Below are positions 17,526 to 26,718 of a DNA stretch of 64,000 nucleotides, in pieces. The stretch comes from Azophilus sp964638775 (GTDB taxonomy: Bacteria; Pseudomonadota; Gammaproteobacteria; Pseudomonadales; Azotimanducaceae). The position numbers and the translations under genes were made by a program. The notes beneath the pieces are model-generated. The model saw nothing but the letters and a program-made list of their open reading frames with translations. It searched no databases and was not told the origin of the DNA. Position 1 is the first letter of the stretch. Every line of letters begins with the position of its first letter. The stretch covers positions 1 through 64,000 of the forward strand of contig CAZWZH010000040.1 in NCBI GenBank assembly GCA_964638775.1. Direction: 5' to 3'.

Positions 17526-20135
17526 TCATGGGTCGAGCATCACAACCCGGAATCCGGTGTTGGGCGAGCGCAGCGCCGCAACGGTGATGTCGCGGCTGGC
17601 GGCCCGCATGCGGCGTGGCGAGTGCGTCCACGAGCCGCCCCGCCTGATCCTGCGGTTGCAATCGGCATTCGCCACATGCCGTACGCCGGGTTCCAGTGCC
17701 CGGCGCGACGGCCCCGCGCAGTTCAGCACCCATTCCCACACGTTGCCGTGCATGTCATGCAACCCCCAGGCATTTGCCGCGAACGACCCCACAGGCGTCG
17801 TTCCCCGTGCGCTGCGCTCACTAACGCACCCGCTGCAATTGCCTTGTCCCGAGAGAACATCGTTGCCCCAACTGTATGCCGCGGCGCTTCCCGCCCGAGC
17901 CGCGTACTCCCATTCCGATTCGGTCGGCAGCCGATAGCGGCGGCCGGTTTCCGCGCTCAGCCACTCGGTGTAGGCAACGGCATCGGCCCAACTGACGTTT
18001 ACGACGGGATGGGACCCGCGTTCGCCGCCCCGCAACGCTCCCGCCCACGCATAGCCGGCTGCCTCGGCAAACCGGTCGAAATCGCTGAAAGATATCTCAT
18101 GCTTTGAAATCGCAAAGCCGTTTTCGACCTGAACCTCAACAACGGGCATTTCATTGCTGAAGCAGCGCCGTCCGGACACGCAGCCCATGCGAAACCTGCC
18201 CGTGGATATTCTCACCATGACCGGACCCTCACCGCCGGAGGCAAGCGAATCGGAAAACTCCGCCGGCAGGGCCACCATTCGCACGCTGTGGCCGGGCGTG
18301 TCCGCGCCGTGAACGATGGTGCCTTCCCAATCGCTGAACCCGGGCAGTTCCGCCACTACCCGGTATTCCCCGCGCGCCAGCGGCATTCCCGGTTCGTATC
18401 GCCTTCCGCCATCCGCAAAACGTACGGCCGCACCGGCAGGTTCGCTGGTCACGTTGAATGGATACAATTGCGGACCTGCGTCCGGTTCCGTCAGGGCCAA
18501 ATCGGCCGTCCCACCGAAAGCACCCACCGCATCGCTGCCCGCAACGGCGTCATCTGGTTCTGCCGTGGCGTCTTCAGCGGCGCCAGCCACGTACGGCTCG
18601 ATGGCCTCTCCCGCAGTCTTCGACACGACGGACTCCGTGTCCGGCATTGCAACGGGCGGCGAATCGACCACGGCTTGGGCCGGCGCCGGAGTGGCGGTCC
18701 GGGGCTCGGCGGATGCGCCCCCAATCGCCTCAGACTCGCGGGCGCCGACGCCGTCGAGCGGTTCCGCTTTCGGCAACCTGTCATTGAAAATGCCGGGCGC
18801 CCCGGGCGGCTCCGTTCCCGCGCGCGCTTCCAGAGTCTCTGCAAACCTGGGTCGGAACTCCGAGACGCTTTCCGGCCGACTGAAGATATCCTCGTTCTCC
18901 ACGTCATCGCCCGGCGCACTCGGGACCGAATCGGATTGGGCAAAGACCTGGTCCGTACCCGTTGCAGGCTGCTCCGGGAGACCGCCGGATTCCAGGGTTT
19001 TCGCGATTACCTGGTCTCCGTTGCTCCGGTCGTCGATGCGCTGCCGCTGTTCGGCGCCGGCCAGTGATTCCCCACCGGAGGAGCGCAATACTCCCGTATC
19101 CAGCCAGGTCAGCAGCGCAATGAAAACCGTCGCCGCAACGGCCGGCAACACCCAGTCGGGCCGCTCCTCGTCGCTTGCCGCGACCTGGCGCGCCCGTGCC
19201 GTGCGCCGCCCGGCCATCCTTCCCCGGGGGCCCGCCGGTGTTCCCGGCAACTCAACCGTACCGGTCAGCAACTGCCGCCAGGCGCCTGCGCTTCGGGGCC
19301 TTTCCGCCAGCCGCAATGCCAACGCCGCATCGATTGCGGCCAGCAGTTCACTGTCGAAACCGCCTGCCGCCGCCCGCGCGGCGGACACCAGATCGTCGTG
19401 TATGGCACGGCCGGGCGCATCCGTCGGCGCCACGCCGGTGACGCAACGGTACAGGACGGCGCCGAGCGCATAGATGTCTGTCCACGGGCCTTCCTGACCG
19501 CGGTGCGAATACTGCTCCAGCGCCGCATACCCTGCGCTCGGCTTGGCCGAAAGGGCCGGCGATGGCGGGCCGAACGCCTGCCTCGGCCCGCCGGCGGCAC
19601 GAGGACTCGCCGAAAAACCGATGAGCACGGGTTTGCCGTCGGGCCGGATGAGGATGTGTTCGGGATTGATGTCCCGGTGCAGCAGACCGGTGCCGTGAAC
19701 CCTTTCCAGACCGTCGATCAGCGGCAACGCGAGCGCGCGCAGTTCCGCCGCGGAAAGCGTTCGCCCGGTTCGCAGCCGCTCCTTGAGCGTTTCGCCGCCG
19801 GGTGGTTCCATCACGACGTAGCCCGTGCCGTTAGCGCGAAAACACTCGGACACATTGACCACGGCGGCATGATCGAGGTGTTCGAGGGTTTGGTACAGGC
19901 CCAGGAAATGGTTTAGCCCCCCATCGAACACGGCCTGTTCGGCCTGGCTTTTCGCGGCGACCTCCATTCCCGACAACCGATCGGCCAGACGGTTCGGAAA
20001 GTATTCCTTCACGGCCACTGTCCGCACCGTCGGACGGTGTGTGGCCTCGTATTCGACGCTCAACTCGTCGACAGCCGACAGGCGTCGGATTTCGTACTCT
20101 CCGAGCCTGTATCCTACCGGCAAATTGCGGGCCAT
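17526..20135 (-). CDS. Membrane pseudokinase with PEGA and FGE-sulfatase-like domains
   Basis: An 869-residue protein. The N-terminal Ser/Thr-kinase fold (about residues 10-290) keeps the ATP-lysine (VAVKEYFP, K43) and HRD (153-155). It lacks a glycine-rich loop, has His160 where the catalytic-loop Asn belongs (HRDINPEHIL), and has LIGFSAS instead of DFG (Gly173 for Asp). It is therefore probably catalytically dead. A membrane helix follows near residue 340 (WVLPAVAATVFIALLTWL), then a low-complexity periplasmic linker and a PEGA-type beta domain (FNVTSEPAGAAVRF). The C-terminal FGE-sulfatase-like domain has LPTESEWEYAARAG, MHGNVWEW, RRGGSW and GFRVV; the formylglycine-forming cysteines are not evident after RGGSW. 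The start at 20135 follows AGGAAAGG; an upstream ATG at 20165 lies inside a tandem repeat. It is followed closely by the TonB-like paralogue. Confidence 0.85.
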   Translation of the reverse strand: MARNLPVGYRLGEYEIRRLSAVDELSVEYEATHRPTVRTVAVKEYFPNRLADRLSGMEVAAKSQAEQAVFDGGLNHFLGLYQTLEHLDHAAVVNVSECFRANGTGYVVMEPPGGETLKERLRTGRTLSAAELRALALPLIDGLERVHGTGLLHRDINPEHILIRPDGKPVLIGFSASPRAAGGPRQAFGPPSPALSAKPSAGYAALEQYSHRGQEGPWTDIYALGAVLYRCVTGVAPTDAPGRAIHDDLVSAARAAAGGFDSELLAAIDAALALRLAERPRSAGAWRQLLTGTVELPGTPAGPRGRMAGRRTARARQVAASDEERPDWVLPAVAATVFIALLTWLDTGVLRSSGGESLAGAEQRQRIDDRSNGDQVIAKTLESGGLPEQPATGTDQVFAQSDSVPSAPGDDVENEDIFSRPESVSEFRPRFAETLEARAGTEPPGAPGIFNDRLPKAEPLDGVGARESEAIGGASAEPRTATPAPAQAVVDSPPVAMPDTESVVSKTAGEAIEPYVAGAAEDATAEPDDAVAGSDAVGAFGGTADLALTEPDAGPQLYPFNVTSEPAGAAVRFADGGRRYEPGMPLARGEYRVVAELPGFSDWEGTIVHGADTPGHSVRMVALPAEFSDSLASGGEGPVMVRISTGRFRMGCVSGRRCFSNEMPVVEVQVENGFAISKHEISFSDFDRFAEAAGYAWAGALRGGERGSHPVVNVSWADAVAYTEWLSAETGRRYRLPTESEWEYAARAGSAAAYSWGNDVLSGQGNCSGCVSERSARGTTPVGSFAANAWGLHDMHGNVWEWVLNCAGPSRRALEPGVRHVANADCNRRIRRGGSWTHSPRRMRAASRDITVAALRSPNTGFRVVMLDP

Positions 20136-20144
20136 TTTCCTTTC

Positions 20145-20196
20145 CTGATCATTCAACCCGATCATTCAACCTGATCATTCAACCTGATCATCCAAG
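20145..20196. repeat. Four tandem 13-bp repeats before the pseudokinase gene
   Basis: Four head-to-tail copies, read on the minus strand as GTTGAATGATCAG. One has a single change and the outermost has two. The array ends about 9 bp before the start codon at 20135, so it covers the ribosome-binding region, and each unit contains the palindrome TGATCA. Thirteen is not a multiple of three, so copy-number change would alter leader spacing and the frame of the upstream ATG codons. It could be an operator array or a slippage-prone leader. Confidence 0.75.
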
Positions 20197-20393
20197 CGCC
20201 GCGGGTTCCGCGTTGCCGACGGTAAATCATGGCGGATACCCCGGAAAGCGCCCATTTGCAGCCAACACGGGATTGAGGTCGCACAACATTCGCCGTGACC
20301 GGGAACCGCCGCAACATCGGAAATGGCCAGGCGATCCGCCATGCAACCGGGCCCGGCGCCCCCGACCGCTCCCGCGTCGGCGCACGGCATCGG

Positions 20394-23024
20394 CTACATC
20401 GTCCAGACCGCCCTGGCGTAATAGAAACCGCCGTTGAATCCATAGGGCGACGTTTCCGCATAGACGAGACCGGAAACGTTGGCCGATTGCTTCGTGGGGT
20501 AATCGTCCAGAACGTTCTCCGCCCCCAGCACGAATTCGATGGATTCGCCCAGCGCGAACCCGACCTCCGCATCCACGAACATTCTGGAGCCCGCATCGAG
20601 CCTCGCCGTTTCGTCATCGGTGGAGAACTCGACGAAGCCGGCGTAGTGGCGGGCGCGCAGCAGCAAGCGCCAGGGCCCGCGCACGTGATCCAGCGAGAGG
20701 TAAAACCGCGTATCGGGCGTGTTCTCTTCCAGTTGAATGACGCGCTTGTCGTCGATGACGTCCGGATTGCGGTTGTCGACGTTCGTGTCCGTCCAGTTGC
20801 CGCCCAGGCTGAGCGTGCCGGAACCGCCCCACGCCTCGAAAGGCCAGGTGGCCACCACATCGACGCCCTGCGTGGTCGTGTCGAAATCGTTGGTGTAAAA
20901 GCGGACGGACGTGAAGCTTCGAGCGTCGGAAACGCCCTGCGACAGCAGTCGTTCGACATCGGCCGCGGTCAGCAGTTTTTCACTGCTGCGCGCGATGCGG
21001 TCTTCGACCTCAATGCGGAAATAGTCCAGGGTAACGTCCAGGCCTCCCCACTCGAAGACCAGGCCCGCCGAGAGGTTTACGGACTGTTCCGGTGTCAGGG
21101 GCTCGCCGCCCACAAGCTGGGCGGCCGGGTGAGTCGGGGGCAAGGTGGCTTCGTCGGCCAGCATGCCGCCCGTAAACGCCGTCGTTACGTTCAGGATATT
21201 GGCCTGTCCGACCGTCGGCGTGCGAAACCCCGTACTGGCCGCACTGCGCAGCGCCACGTTTTCGTTCAGTTGCCAGCGCAGCGTCAGCTTTCCGTCCAGC
21301 GTGTCCCCCACCCCCTGGTGGTCTTCGTACCGTCCCGCAAGGCCGACCGAAAAATTGCTGTACAGGTCCACTTCCAGGTCCAGGTAGGCGGCGTAGCTGC
21401 CCCGGTCGAAATCGCCCGCGAGCCGGGGCCCGAAGCCGGTGAATCCATTCGAACCGATACCGAATCCCTGTTCGGCGAGCCCGCCCGGACGGCCGTCGAT
21501 GAACCACGAGTTTTCCTCGCCGCTCTCCACCTTGAAACGCTCCTTGCGGTACTCCAGCCCGAACGCGACGTTCAGCGGCGAAAAGAACACGTCGAGGTAC
21601 AGCGGCCGGGACAGGTCCAGGTTCAACGTGTAGTCCGTTTCCGTATAGGAACCCGGGAAGTAGTCCGTCGGGATATCCCGCCGCTGACCTTGGGGCAACC
21701 GAACGAGCAGTTGCGGGTTGATGGTGTGCTTCATGAAGAAATCCACGTCGCTGCTGCCGAACACCGCGCTCAGGTCGAAAAACCAGTTCTCGGCGAGATT
21801 CCCGCGAACGCCCAAAGCCGCGCTGTAGTCGGTTACCGTGCCTCCGAACCTCGGCGTAAATCCGCCGGGAAAGGCCGAGATGAACGAAAAGCACTCGGGA
21901 TTCGCCTCCACCGCCGCCAGGTCACCGGCATCGGCAACGTTGCCGACGATCCGGATCGGCGGGCAGTTTCCGGACACGCCGTCGGCGGACAGGTCCGCCA
22001 CCTTGACCGTATCGTACGATCGTCCGTCGACGGTGACGGGATTACCGCGAAACACACCGCTGCGGGTATGGGGGTTCCGATAGTAGAAGCCGCCCTCAAT
22101 CTCCCGCTCGGCGTAATTGCCGAAAGCGTATGCTTCCCTGCCGTTGCCCAGGTCTAGCCCCAGGTTCGCGAAGAACTTGTAGTCGTATTTCACTTCGGGG
22201 GCGCCCCAGATCATCGCGTTCGGATGGAAGATCCGTGCGTAGTTCGTATCCTCGATGTACGGATTGCCGGCATCGGCCAGAGCCTGGGCGTCCATTCGCT
22301 GCCGGGCGCGATCGGTTCCGTCCGCTTCCTTGTACTCGACGCTGAAGTTGGCGAAACCCGCCTCCGTCAGGGGCATGCCCACATTGGCCGCCACGTTGAA
22401 CGCTGCGCCGTCGCCTTCGTAGAACTGCCCCCAGCGGGTCTCCACCGTGGCGCCCCGCGCATCGTCCTTGAGTTCGAAATTGAGCACGCCGGCGATCGCA
22501 TCGGAACCGTACTGTGCCGCCGCGCCGTCCCGCAGCACTTCCACGCGCTTGACCGCTATTGCCGGAATTGCCGAGAGATCGGGACCCTGGGAACCGTCGG
22601 CAACGCCGTTTCCCAGAAACGTGATCACGGCGGCGCGGTGGCGCCGCTTGCCGTTGACGAGCGCCAGTGTGGAATCGGGCGGCAGGCCCCGCAACCGGGC
22701 CGGCCGCACCAGGGTGGCCGCGTCGTTGATCGCCTGCTGATCGACGTTGTAAGAGGAAATGGTCATTGCCAGCAGCGAATCCATGTCCGTGGCGCCCTGG
22801 TTGCGAAGCTGTTCGCCATCGATCAGCTCGACGGGAGCCATGGATTCGATGGCCGACCGCCGGTCCTGGCGACGCGAACCCACAACCACGATTTCGTCGA
22901 GTTCCTCCTCCCATTCAGGAACGAACGGCTGCCCGGATTCGGCGTACGAGGGTGTAAAGGGCGACATGGGCGATATGCATAGGGCGAGCGCAACGATCCG
23001 GTGACGCCAACGAAACAAGTGCAT
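20394..23024 (-). CDS. TonB-dependent outer-membrane receptor
   Basis: An 876-residue TonB-dependent receptor that takes up a ligand across the outer membrane. It has a signal peptide, then a TonB-box-like DEIVVVGSRR. The plug domain has PVELIDGEQLRNQGATDMDS, RLRGLPPDSTLALVNGKRRH and VEVLRDGAAAQYGSDAIAGV. A 22-strand barrel follows, ending in an aromatic-rich terminus (YYARAVWTM). The start at 23024 (MHLFRWRHR) is preferred, because GGAGAGG lies 5 nt before it; the frame is open for 31 more codons. The ligand cannot be read from sequence. It lies between the pseudokinase/TonB-like genes and the second Amt on the same strand. Confidence 0.93.
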   Translation of the reverse strand: MHLFRWRHRIVALALCISPMSPFTPSYAESGQPFVPEWEEELDEIVVVGSRRQDRRSAIESMAPVELIDGEQLRNQGATDMDSLLAMTISSYNVDQQAINDAATLVRPARLRGLPPDSTLALVNGKRRHRAAVITFLGNGVADGSQGPDLSAIPAIAVKRVEVLRDGAAAQYGSDAIAGVLNFELKDDARGATVETRWGQFYEGDGAAFNVAANVGMPLTEAGFANFSVEYKEADGTDRARQRMDAQALADAGNPYIEDTNYARIFHPNAMIWGAPEVKYDYKFFANLGLDLGNGREAYAFGNYAEREIEGGFYYRNPHTRSGVFRGNPVTVDGRSYDTVKVADLSADGVSGNCPPIRIVGNVADAGDLAAVEANPECFSFISAFPGGFTPRFGGTVTDYSAALGVRGNLAENWFFDLSAVFGSSDVDFFMKHTINPQLLVRLPQGQRRDIPTDYFPGSYTETDYTLNLDLSRPLYLDVFFSPLNVAFGLEYRKERFKVESGEENSWFIDGRPGGLAEQGFGIGSNGFTGFGPRLAGDFDRGSYAAYLDLEVDLYSNFSVGLAGRYEDHQGVGDTLDGKLTLRWQLNENVALRSAASTGFRTPTVGQANILNVTTAFTGGMLADEATLPPTHPAAQLVGGEPLTPEQSVNLSAGLVFEWGGLDVTLDYFRIEVEDRIARSSEKLLTAADVERLLSQGVSDARSFTSVRFYTNDFDTTTQGVDVVATWPFEAWGGSGTLSLGGNWTDTNVDNRNPDVIDDKRVIQLEENTPDTRFYLSLDHVRGPWRLLLRARHYAGFVEFSTDDETARLDAGSRMFVDAEVGFALGESIEFVLGAENVLDDYPTKQSANVSGLVYAETSPYGFNGGFYYARAVWTM

Positions 23025-23238
23025 TTTGCCTCTCCAGGTTGTCCAGAATCCGGATTGCGGCGCTTTCATCGATCTACCTCCGGCTGACTCGCGGCTGTTG
23101 GACGGGATCACGGCCACTCACGGAACCGCCATATTCAACGTTGTGCAAGGCCGGCAAAGAAGCCATGACCATCAATGCGGCTCAGCGCATCTCGACGCAC
23201 ACCCGGTCCGAAGGACCCGCCGGTGCGCACGACGGCTT

Positions 23239-24534
23239 TCAGCCATCCGCACCGACGGCTTCCCCGTGCTGGCTGTAGTCGAGGCCTTCCGTCTCTTCCT
23301 CGACACTGACCCGCAGCCCTGTAAACAACCGCATCAAATAGAGAATGATCACCGTGCCCAACGCGCTCCAGCCGCCGACCACCAGTACGCCTTCGAACTG
23401 AATCCAGACCTGAACCGGATTGCCGTCCACGGCGCCGGGCACGTTGCCGATCTCCTCCAGGGCGAAAACGCCGGTGAGGATGGCCCCCAGCAACCCGCCG
23501 ATTCCATGGATGCCGAAGACGTCCAGGGCATCGTCGTAGCCGAGGCTGTACTTGAGCCACGCACAGGCCCAACAACAACTGAAACCGGCGATCACGCCGA
23601 TGGCGACTGCCCCGGCCGGCGATACGTAGCCGGCGGCCGGCGTTATGGCGACCAGCCCGGCAACGGCCCCGGACACCAGGCCGACGACGCTCGGCTTTTT
23701 CAGTACGGACCACTCGTAGAGCATCCAGGTCATCGCGCCCGCCGCCGCCGACGTCTGGGTGACGAGCATCGCCAGCCCGGCATTGTTTCCCGCCCCCAGC
23801 GACGAGCCGGCACTGAACCCGAACCAGCCGATCCACAAGAGCGATACGCCGATGACGCTGAAGAGCGGGTTGTGCGGCGCCATGTTCTCGGCGCCGTACC
23901 CCGTGCGCTTGCCCACCACCAGGCAGGCGACAAGCCCCGCGATGCCCGCATTGATGTGCACGATGGTACCGCCCGCAAAGTCGAGAACGCCTTCGTCCTT
24001 GAGGAACCCGCCCCCCCAGATCCAGTGCACGACCGGGGCATAGACCAGGATGGACCAGGCGCCGATGAAACAGAGCACGGCGGAGAACTTCATTCGATCG
24101 GCGACGGCGCCGGTGATCAGCGAGGCCGAAACCACGGCGAACCCGAGCTGGAAAACGACGTAGGTGGACTCGGGGAACGTGCCCCGCAGGCTGTCGATAT
24201 CCATGTTCGCCAACAGCAGCAGGTCGAGATTCCCGATGAACGCGTTGTCGCCGGAAAACGCCAGGCTGTAGCCGACCAGAATCCAGATCAGCGAGATAAG
24301 GCAACAGATGGCAAAGCACTGCCCGGCCATCGACAGCATGTTCTTGCGGCGGACCATGCCCCCGTAGAACATCGCGATGCCGGGCACGGTCATCATCAGC
24401 CCCAGCACCGCCGCCATCAGCATCCAGGCCGTATTGCCGGAATCCAGCCCACCGGCCGGATCTGCGGCCACGGCCTCGCCGGCGAACAGGCAAAGCAGTG
24501 GAAGACCCACAACAATCGGTGATTTTCTGGTCAT
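23239..24534 (-). CDS. amt: Ammonium channel (Amt family), second copy
   Basis: A 431-residue Amt with a cleavable signal-like N terminus (ending AVAAD), LDSGNTAW, FYGGMVRRKN and eleven membrane helices. The twin pore histidines are H170 (APVVHWIWGGG) and H343 (FGIHGIGG). It is only moderately similar to the Amt at 2740, so the two are distinct paralogues, not a fresh duplication. No glnK is adjacent here either. The short C-terminal tail keeps the regulatory-type ETEGLDYSQHGE segment, the site where GlnK normally acts. The gene precedes the TonB-dependent receptor by 214 bp on the same strand. Confidence 0.95.
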   Translation of the reverse strand: MTRKSPIVVGLPLLCLFAGEAVAADPAGGLDSGNTAWMLMAAVLGLMMTVPGIAMFYGGMVRRKNMLSMAGQCFAICCLISLIWILVGYSLAFSGDNAFIGNLDLLLLANMDIDSLRGTFPESTYVVFQLGFAVVSASLITGAVADRMKFSAVLCFIGAWSILVYAPVVHWIWGGGFLKDEGVLDFAGGTIVHINAGIAGLVACLVVGKRTGYGAENMAPHNPLFSVIGVSLLWIGWFGFSAGSSLGAGNNAGLAMLVTQTSAAAGAMTWMLYEWSVLKKPSVVGLVSGAVAGLVAITPAAGYVSPAGAVAIGVIAGFSCCWACAWLKYSLGYDDALDVFGIHGIGGLLGAILTGVFALEEIGNVPGAVDGNPVQVWIQFEGVLVVGGWSALGTVIILYLMRLFTGLRVSVEEETEGLDYSQHGEAVGADG

Positions 24535-25186
24535 TGAGTCAACCTAAACTTTTGAGACGGTGTCACCATCTGCTCCCCGAAACCGCCTCGTGCCCCAATC
24601 CCGACAGGAAAAGCAGTCGCTACCATGTGACGATCTACGGCTAACGCCTGCCCGATCGCCCAGGCAATCGTGCGCAGACAAGCATTACTGGACGCTCGTT
24701 CATCCTATTTTCGAATCCAATCCGGTCTGCGATTCCTCGATTGGCCAACGCCACGGAATTCGTCGGCTTCTGCCAAGACCGATTTCCTGACGCTCATACA
24801 GCACGGAGCCTCCGTCGATGTCGCGCGAACGGCATCCCAGATACCTCGACCAACCTCCCGCGCACGCCGGAACCACGATTACCTCGCTCCGCGATGCGCG
24901 GAATTGCGGTGAGTCGATTTTGCAGAACCGCGAATACTGCTACTTAGGCGGCCTGGTAGTCAAGCGTTTGCTGACGGTCCTGTTTGTCTTCCAGCGTCCC
25001 CCGATGCCCGGTGGACGCGGGGTCGCAGTGCCAGGTACTTGCGGCGGAGCTGTCAGGCCGTGTGCGTCTGAATCCGGAAATCAGCCCACAAACCGGGACG
25101 AACCCGCACTTGACACCGCCGAGACAGACGAGCATGGTTCGAGGTCCCGCGTTGTCCGTAACTGCGCAAAATGTAGGGACGACTAC
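24535..25186. other. Long intergenic region before the roadblock-like gene
   Basis: These 652 bp lie between divergent genes. A plus-strand frame is open from 24818 into the next gene, but the part before 25187 has no recognisable domain, no good ribosome-binding site and an unusual Cys/Arg-rich composition. I treat it as leader. Promoters for the Amt (minus) and the roadblock-like gene (plus) should lie here, but I cannot place them. Confidence 0.4.
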
Positions 25187-25744
25187 ATGAGACAAGCCAG
25201 ATTGCAAGACGCCTGTGAATCAATCGTTGACGATGTCGACGGAGCCCTGGGCTGCGCCCTGGTAGACCTCGTGACCGGCTTGCCGCTGGCGCTGGACGTG
25301 AGGCCCGGTTCGATACTCCGCAGTTCCGCCATGGAGCTGATTTCCGCGGCGGGCGTCGCCTATTTTCGCGACAACCTGGCAATCCGGGCGCGAACGGCCA
25401 CCAACGGCGATGCATCCCCGCTCGCCGGCGACGAGGTGCAGGAAATCCAGGCCACCACGGCAGACACCTACAACTTCATGTCGCTTGTGCCGGGCGACGA
25501 CCAGGAACTGCTCATACTGATTGCCGACCGCAATCTCAGCAACCTCGGGCTGGGCTGGATGGCGATGCGCCAGGCGCTTGACCTGGTCGTCAAGGCGAAC
25601 GGGAACGAAGGCTCCGACAGCCCGCGGCCGGAAGCGCCGGATTCACCGCCGCCTTACGATCCCACGCCGAGGGCCCCGCAACCGGCAACGCAACAGGTTG
25701 CAACTCGAGCAAGGAAACGCCGCACCATCTGGGGGGAGCGCTAA
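25187..25744 (+). CDS. Roadblock/LC7-like small protein, paralogue 1
   Basis: A 185-residue protein. The first ~130 residues look like a roadblock/LC7 (MglB-like) domain: CESIVDDVDGALGCALVDLV, then a helix, then VQEIQATTADTYNFMSLVPG and ELLILIADRNLSNLGLGWMA. The tail is Pro-rich and basic (PDSPPPYDPTPRAPQ, ending RKRRTIWGER). Roadblock proteins usually dimerise and regulate small GTPases such as MglA, but no GTPase gene is nearby. The start at 25187 follows AGGGA at a normal distance. The stop overlaps the tadC stop convergently by a few bases. The paralogue at 50347-51105 has the same domain and tail style. The family call is by pattern and is moderate. Confidence 0.5.
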   Translation: MRQARLQDACESIVDDVDGALGCALVDLVTGLPLALDVRPGSILRSSAMELISAAGVAYFRDNLAIRARTATNGDASPLAGDEVQEIQATTADTYNFMSLVPGDDQELLILIADRNLSNLGLGWMAMRQALDLVVKANGNEGSDSPRPEAPDSPPPYDPTPRAPQPATQQVATRARKRRTIWGER

Positions 25745-26718
25745 CCGCCCCCGAAGCGTTCCAGGCTTTCGGTCAACTGGATCAACGCGGGGCCGCCGAT
25801 GATCACCATGATGCCGGGCAACAGGCAGGCCATCGAGGGAATGATCAACAGCGTCGGCAAACGCGCCATTTTTTCCTGCATTCGCGAGACCGCCTCGATC
25901 CGGACGGAACCGGCAAGCTTGCGCAGGGCGTCGGCGAGCGGCGTGCCATGGCGTTCGCTTTGCGCGACCGTGATTGCGAGGTCCCGGAAGTTCTGGCTGT
26001 CGAGGCGCTCGGCCAGCCGGCCGAGCGCCTCTTCGCGAGTCCTGCCGTGCACACTCATGTCCATGACGGGCTGGCTGAGTTCTTTCGCCAGTTCCGGTTG
26101 AAAGGTCCTCAGGTTTTCGACCGTCCGCGACAGGGCCCGGTCGAACGTCAGGCCGGATTCAAGACACACGATCAGCAGATCGAACGCTTCCGCGAGGCCG
26201 GCGGTAATGCGGCGCTGGCGGTTGCTGGCAAGGCGCCCCAGTATCATTTCCGGCAGCACGTTGAGCAGCACACCGATCAGCACGCCGCCGACCAGTCCGA
26301 ACAGCCACCCCGCGCCACCCGGAAAGATGGAAGCCGAGGCGACCATTCCGAGCGCCAGGCCCACGACGAGGCAGGCGAACTTGATGCCGAGCATCGCGGC
26401 GACGGCGTTGCCGGACCGAAAACCCGCACCCTGCAGGCTCACCGCAATCTTGTGCCGGTCGGCTTCACCGAGCGGCATCAGCCGGCCCAGCGCAACCACC
26501 GTTTTCCCGACCGTGGATTTTACGCCGACGGCCCCTTCCACCAGCCGGCGTTCCGACCTTGAAGCCTGCGCTTCCCCCAGGGCCTGCCTGATGCGGCGCG
26601 CCACGCGTATGCGATCGACCGCCGAGGTCATCAAACGGTAGGCGACCGCCGCGGCGACCAGGAAGAACGCACCGCCGGCGATCCACACAAACACGGTCTT
26701 GATCAGTTCCACAGGCAT
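25741..26718 (-). CDS. tadC: Flp/Tad pilus inner-membrane platform protein TadC
   Basis: A 325-residue polytopic protein of the type II secretion F family. It has an N-terminal membrane helix (VFVWIAGGAFFLVAAAVAY), a central double hydrophobic region, the T2SSF-type segment EAFDLLIVCLESGLTFDRAL, and a C-terminal helix pair (LLIIPSMACLLPGIMVIIGG). With TadB it forms the platform that TadA drives. The start codon shares one base with the tadB stop (TGATG), so the two are translationally coupled. The same frame stays open far upstream through tadB, but that extension is antisense-like noise. Confidence 0.9.
   Translation of the reverse strand: MPVELIKTVFVWIAGGAFFLVAAAVAYRLMTSAVDRIRVARRIRQALGEAQASRSERRLVEGAVGVKSTVGKTVVALGRLMPLGEADRHKIAVSLQGAGFRSGNAVAAMLGIKFACLVVGLALGMVASASIFPGGAGWLFGLVGGVLIGVLLNVLPEMILGRLASNRQRRITAGLAEAFDLLIVCLESGLTFDRALSRTVENLRTFQPELAKELSQPVMDMSVHGRTREEALGRLAERLDSQNFRDLAITVAQSERHGTPLADALRKLAGSVRIEAVSRMQEKMARLPTLLIIPSMACLLPGIMVIIGGPALIQLTESLERFGGG

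Noticed and set aside
20145..20196. Possible CRISPR array
   Set aside because: The units are only 13 bp and adjoin without spacers; no cas genes are present.
24640..24659. A 20-bp near match to the end of the roadblock gene at 50346-50365
   Set aside because: 19 of 20 bases agree, but a match of this length can occur by chance in 64 kb, and there is no further similarity around it to support a gene remnant.
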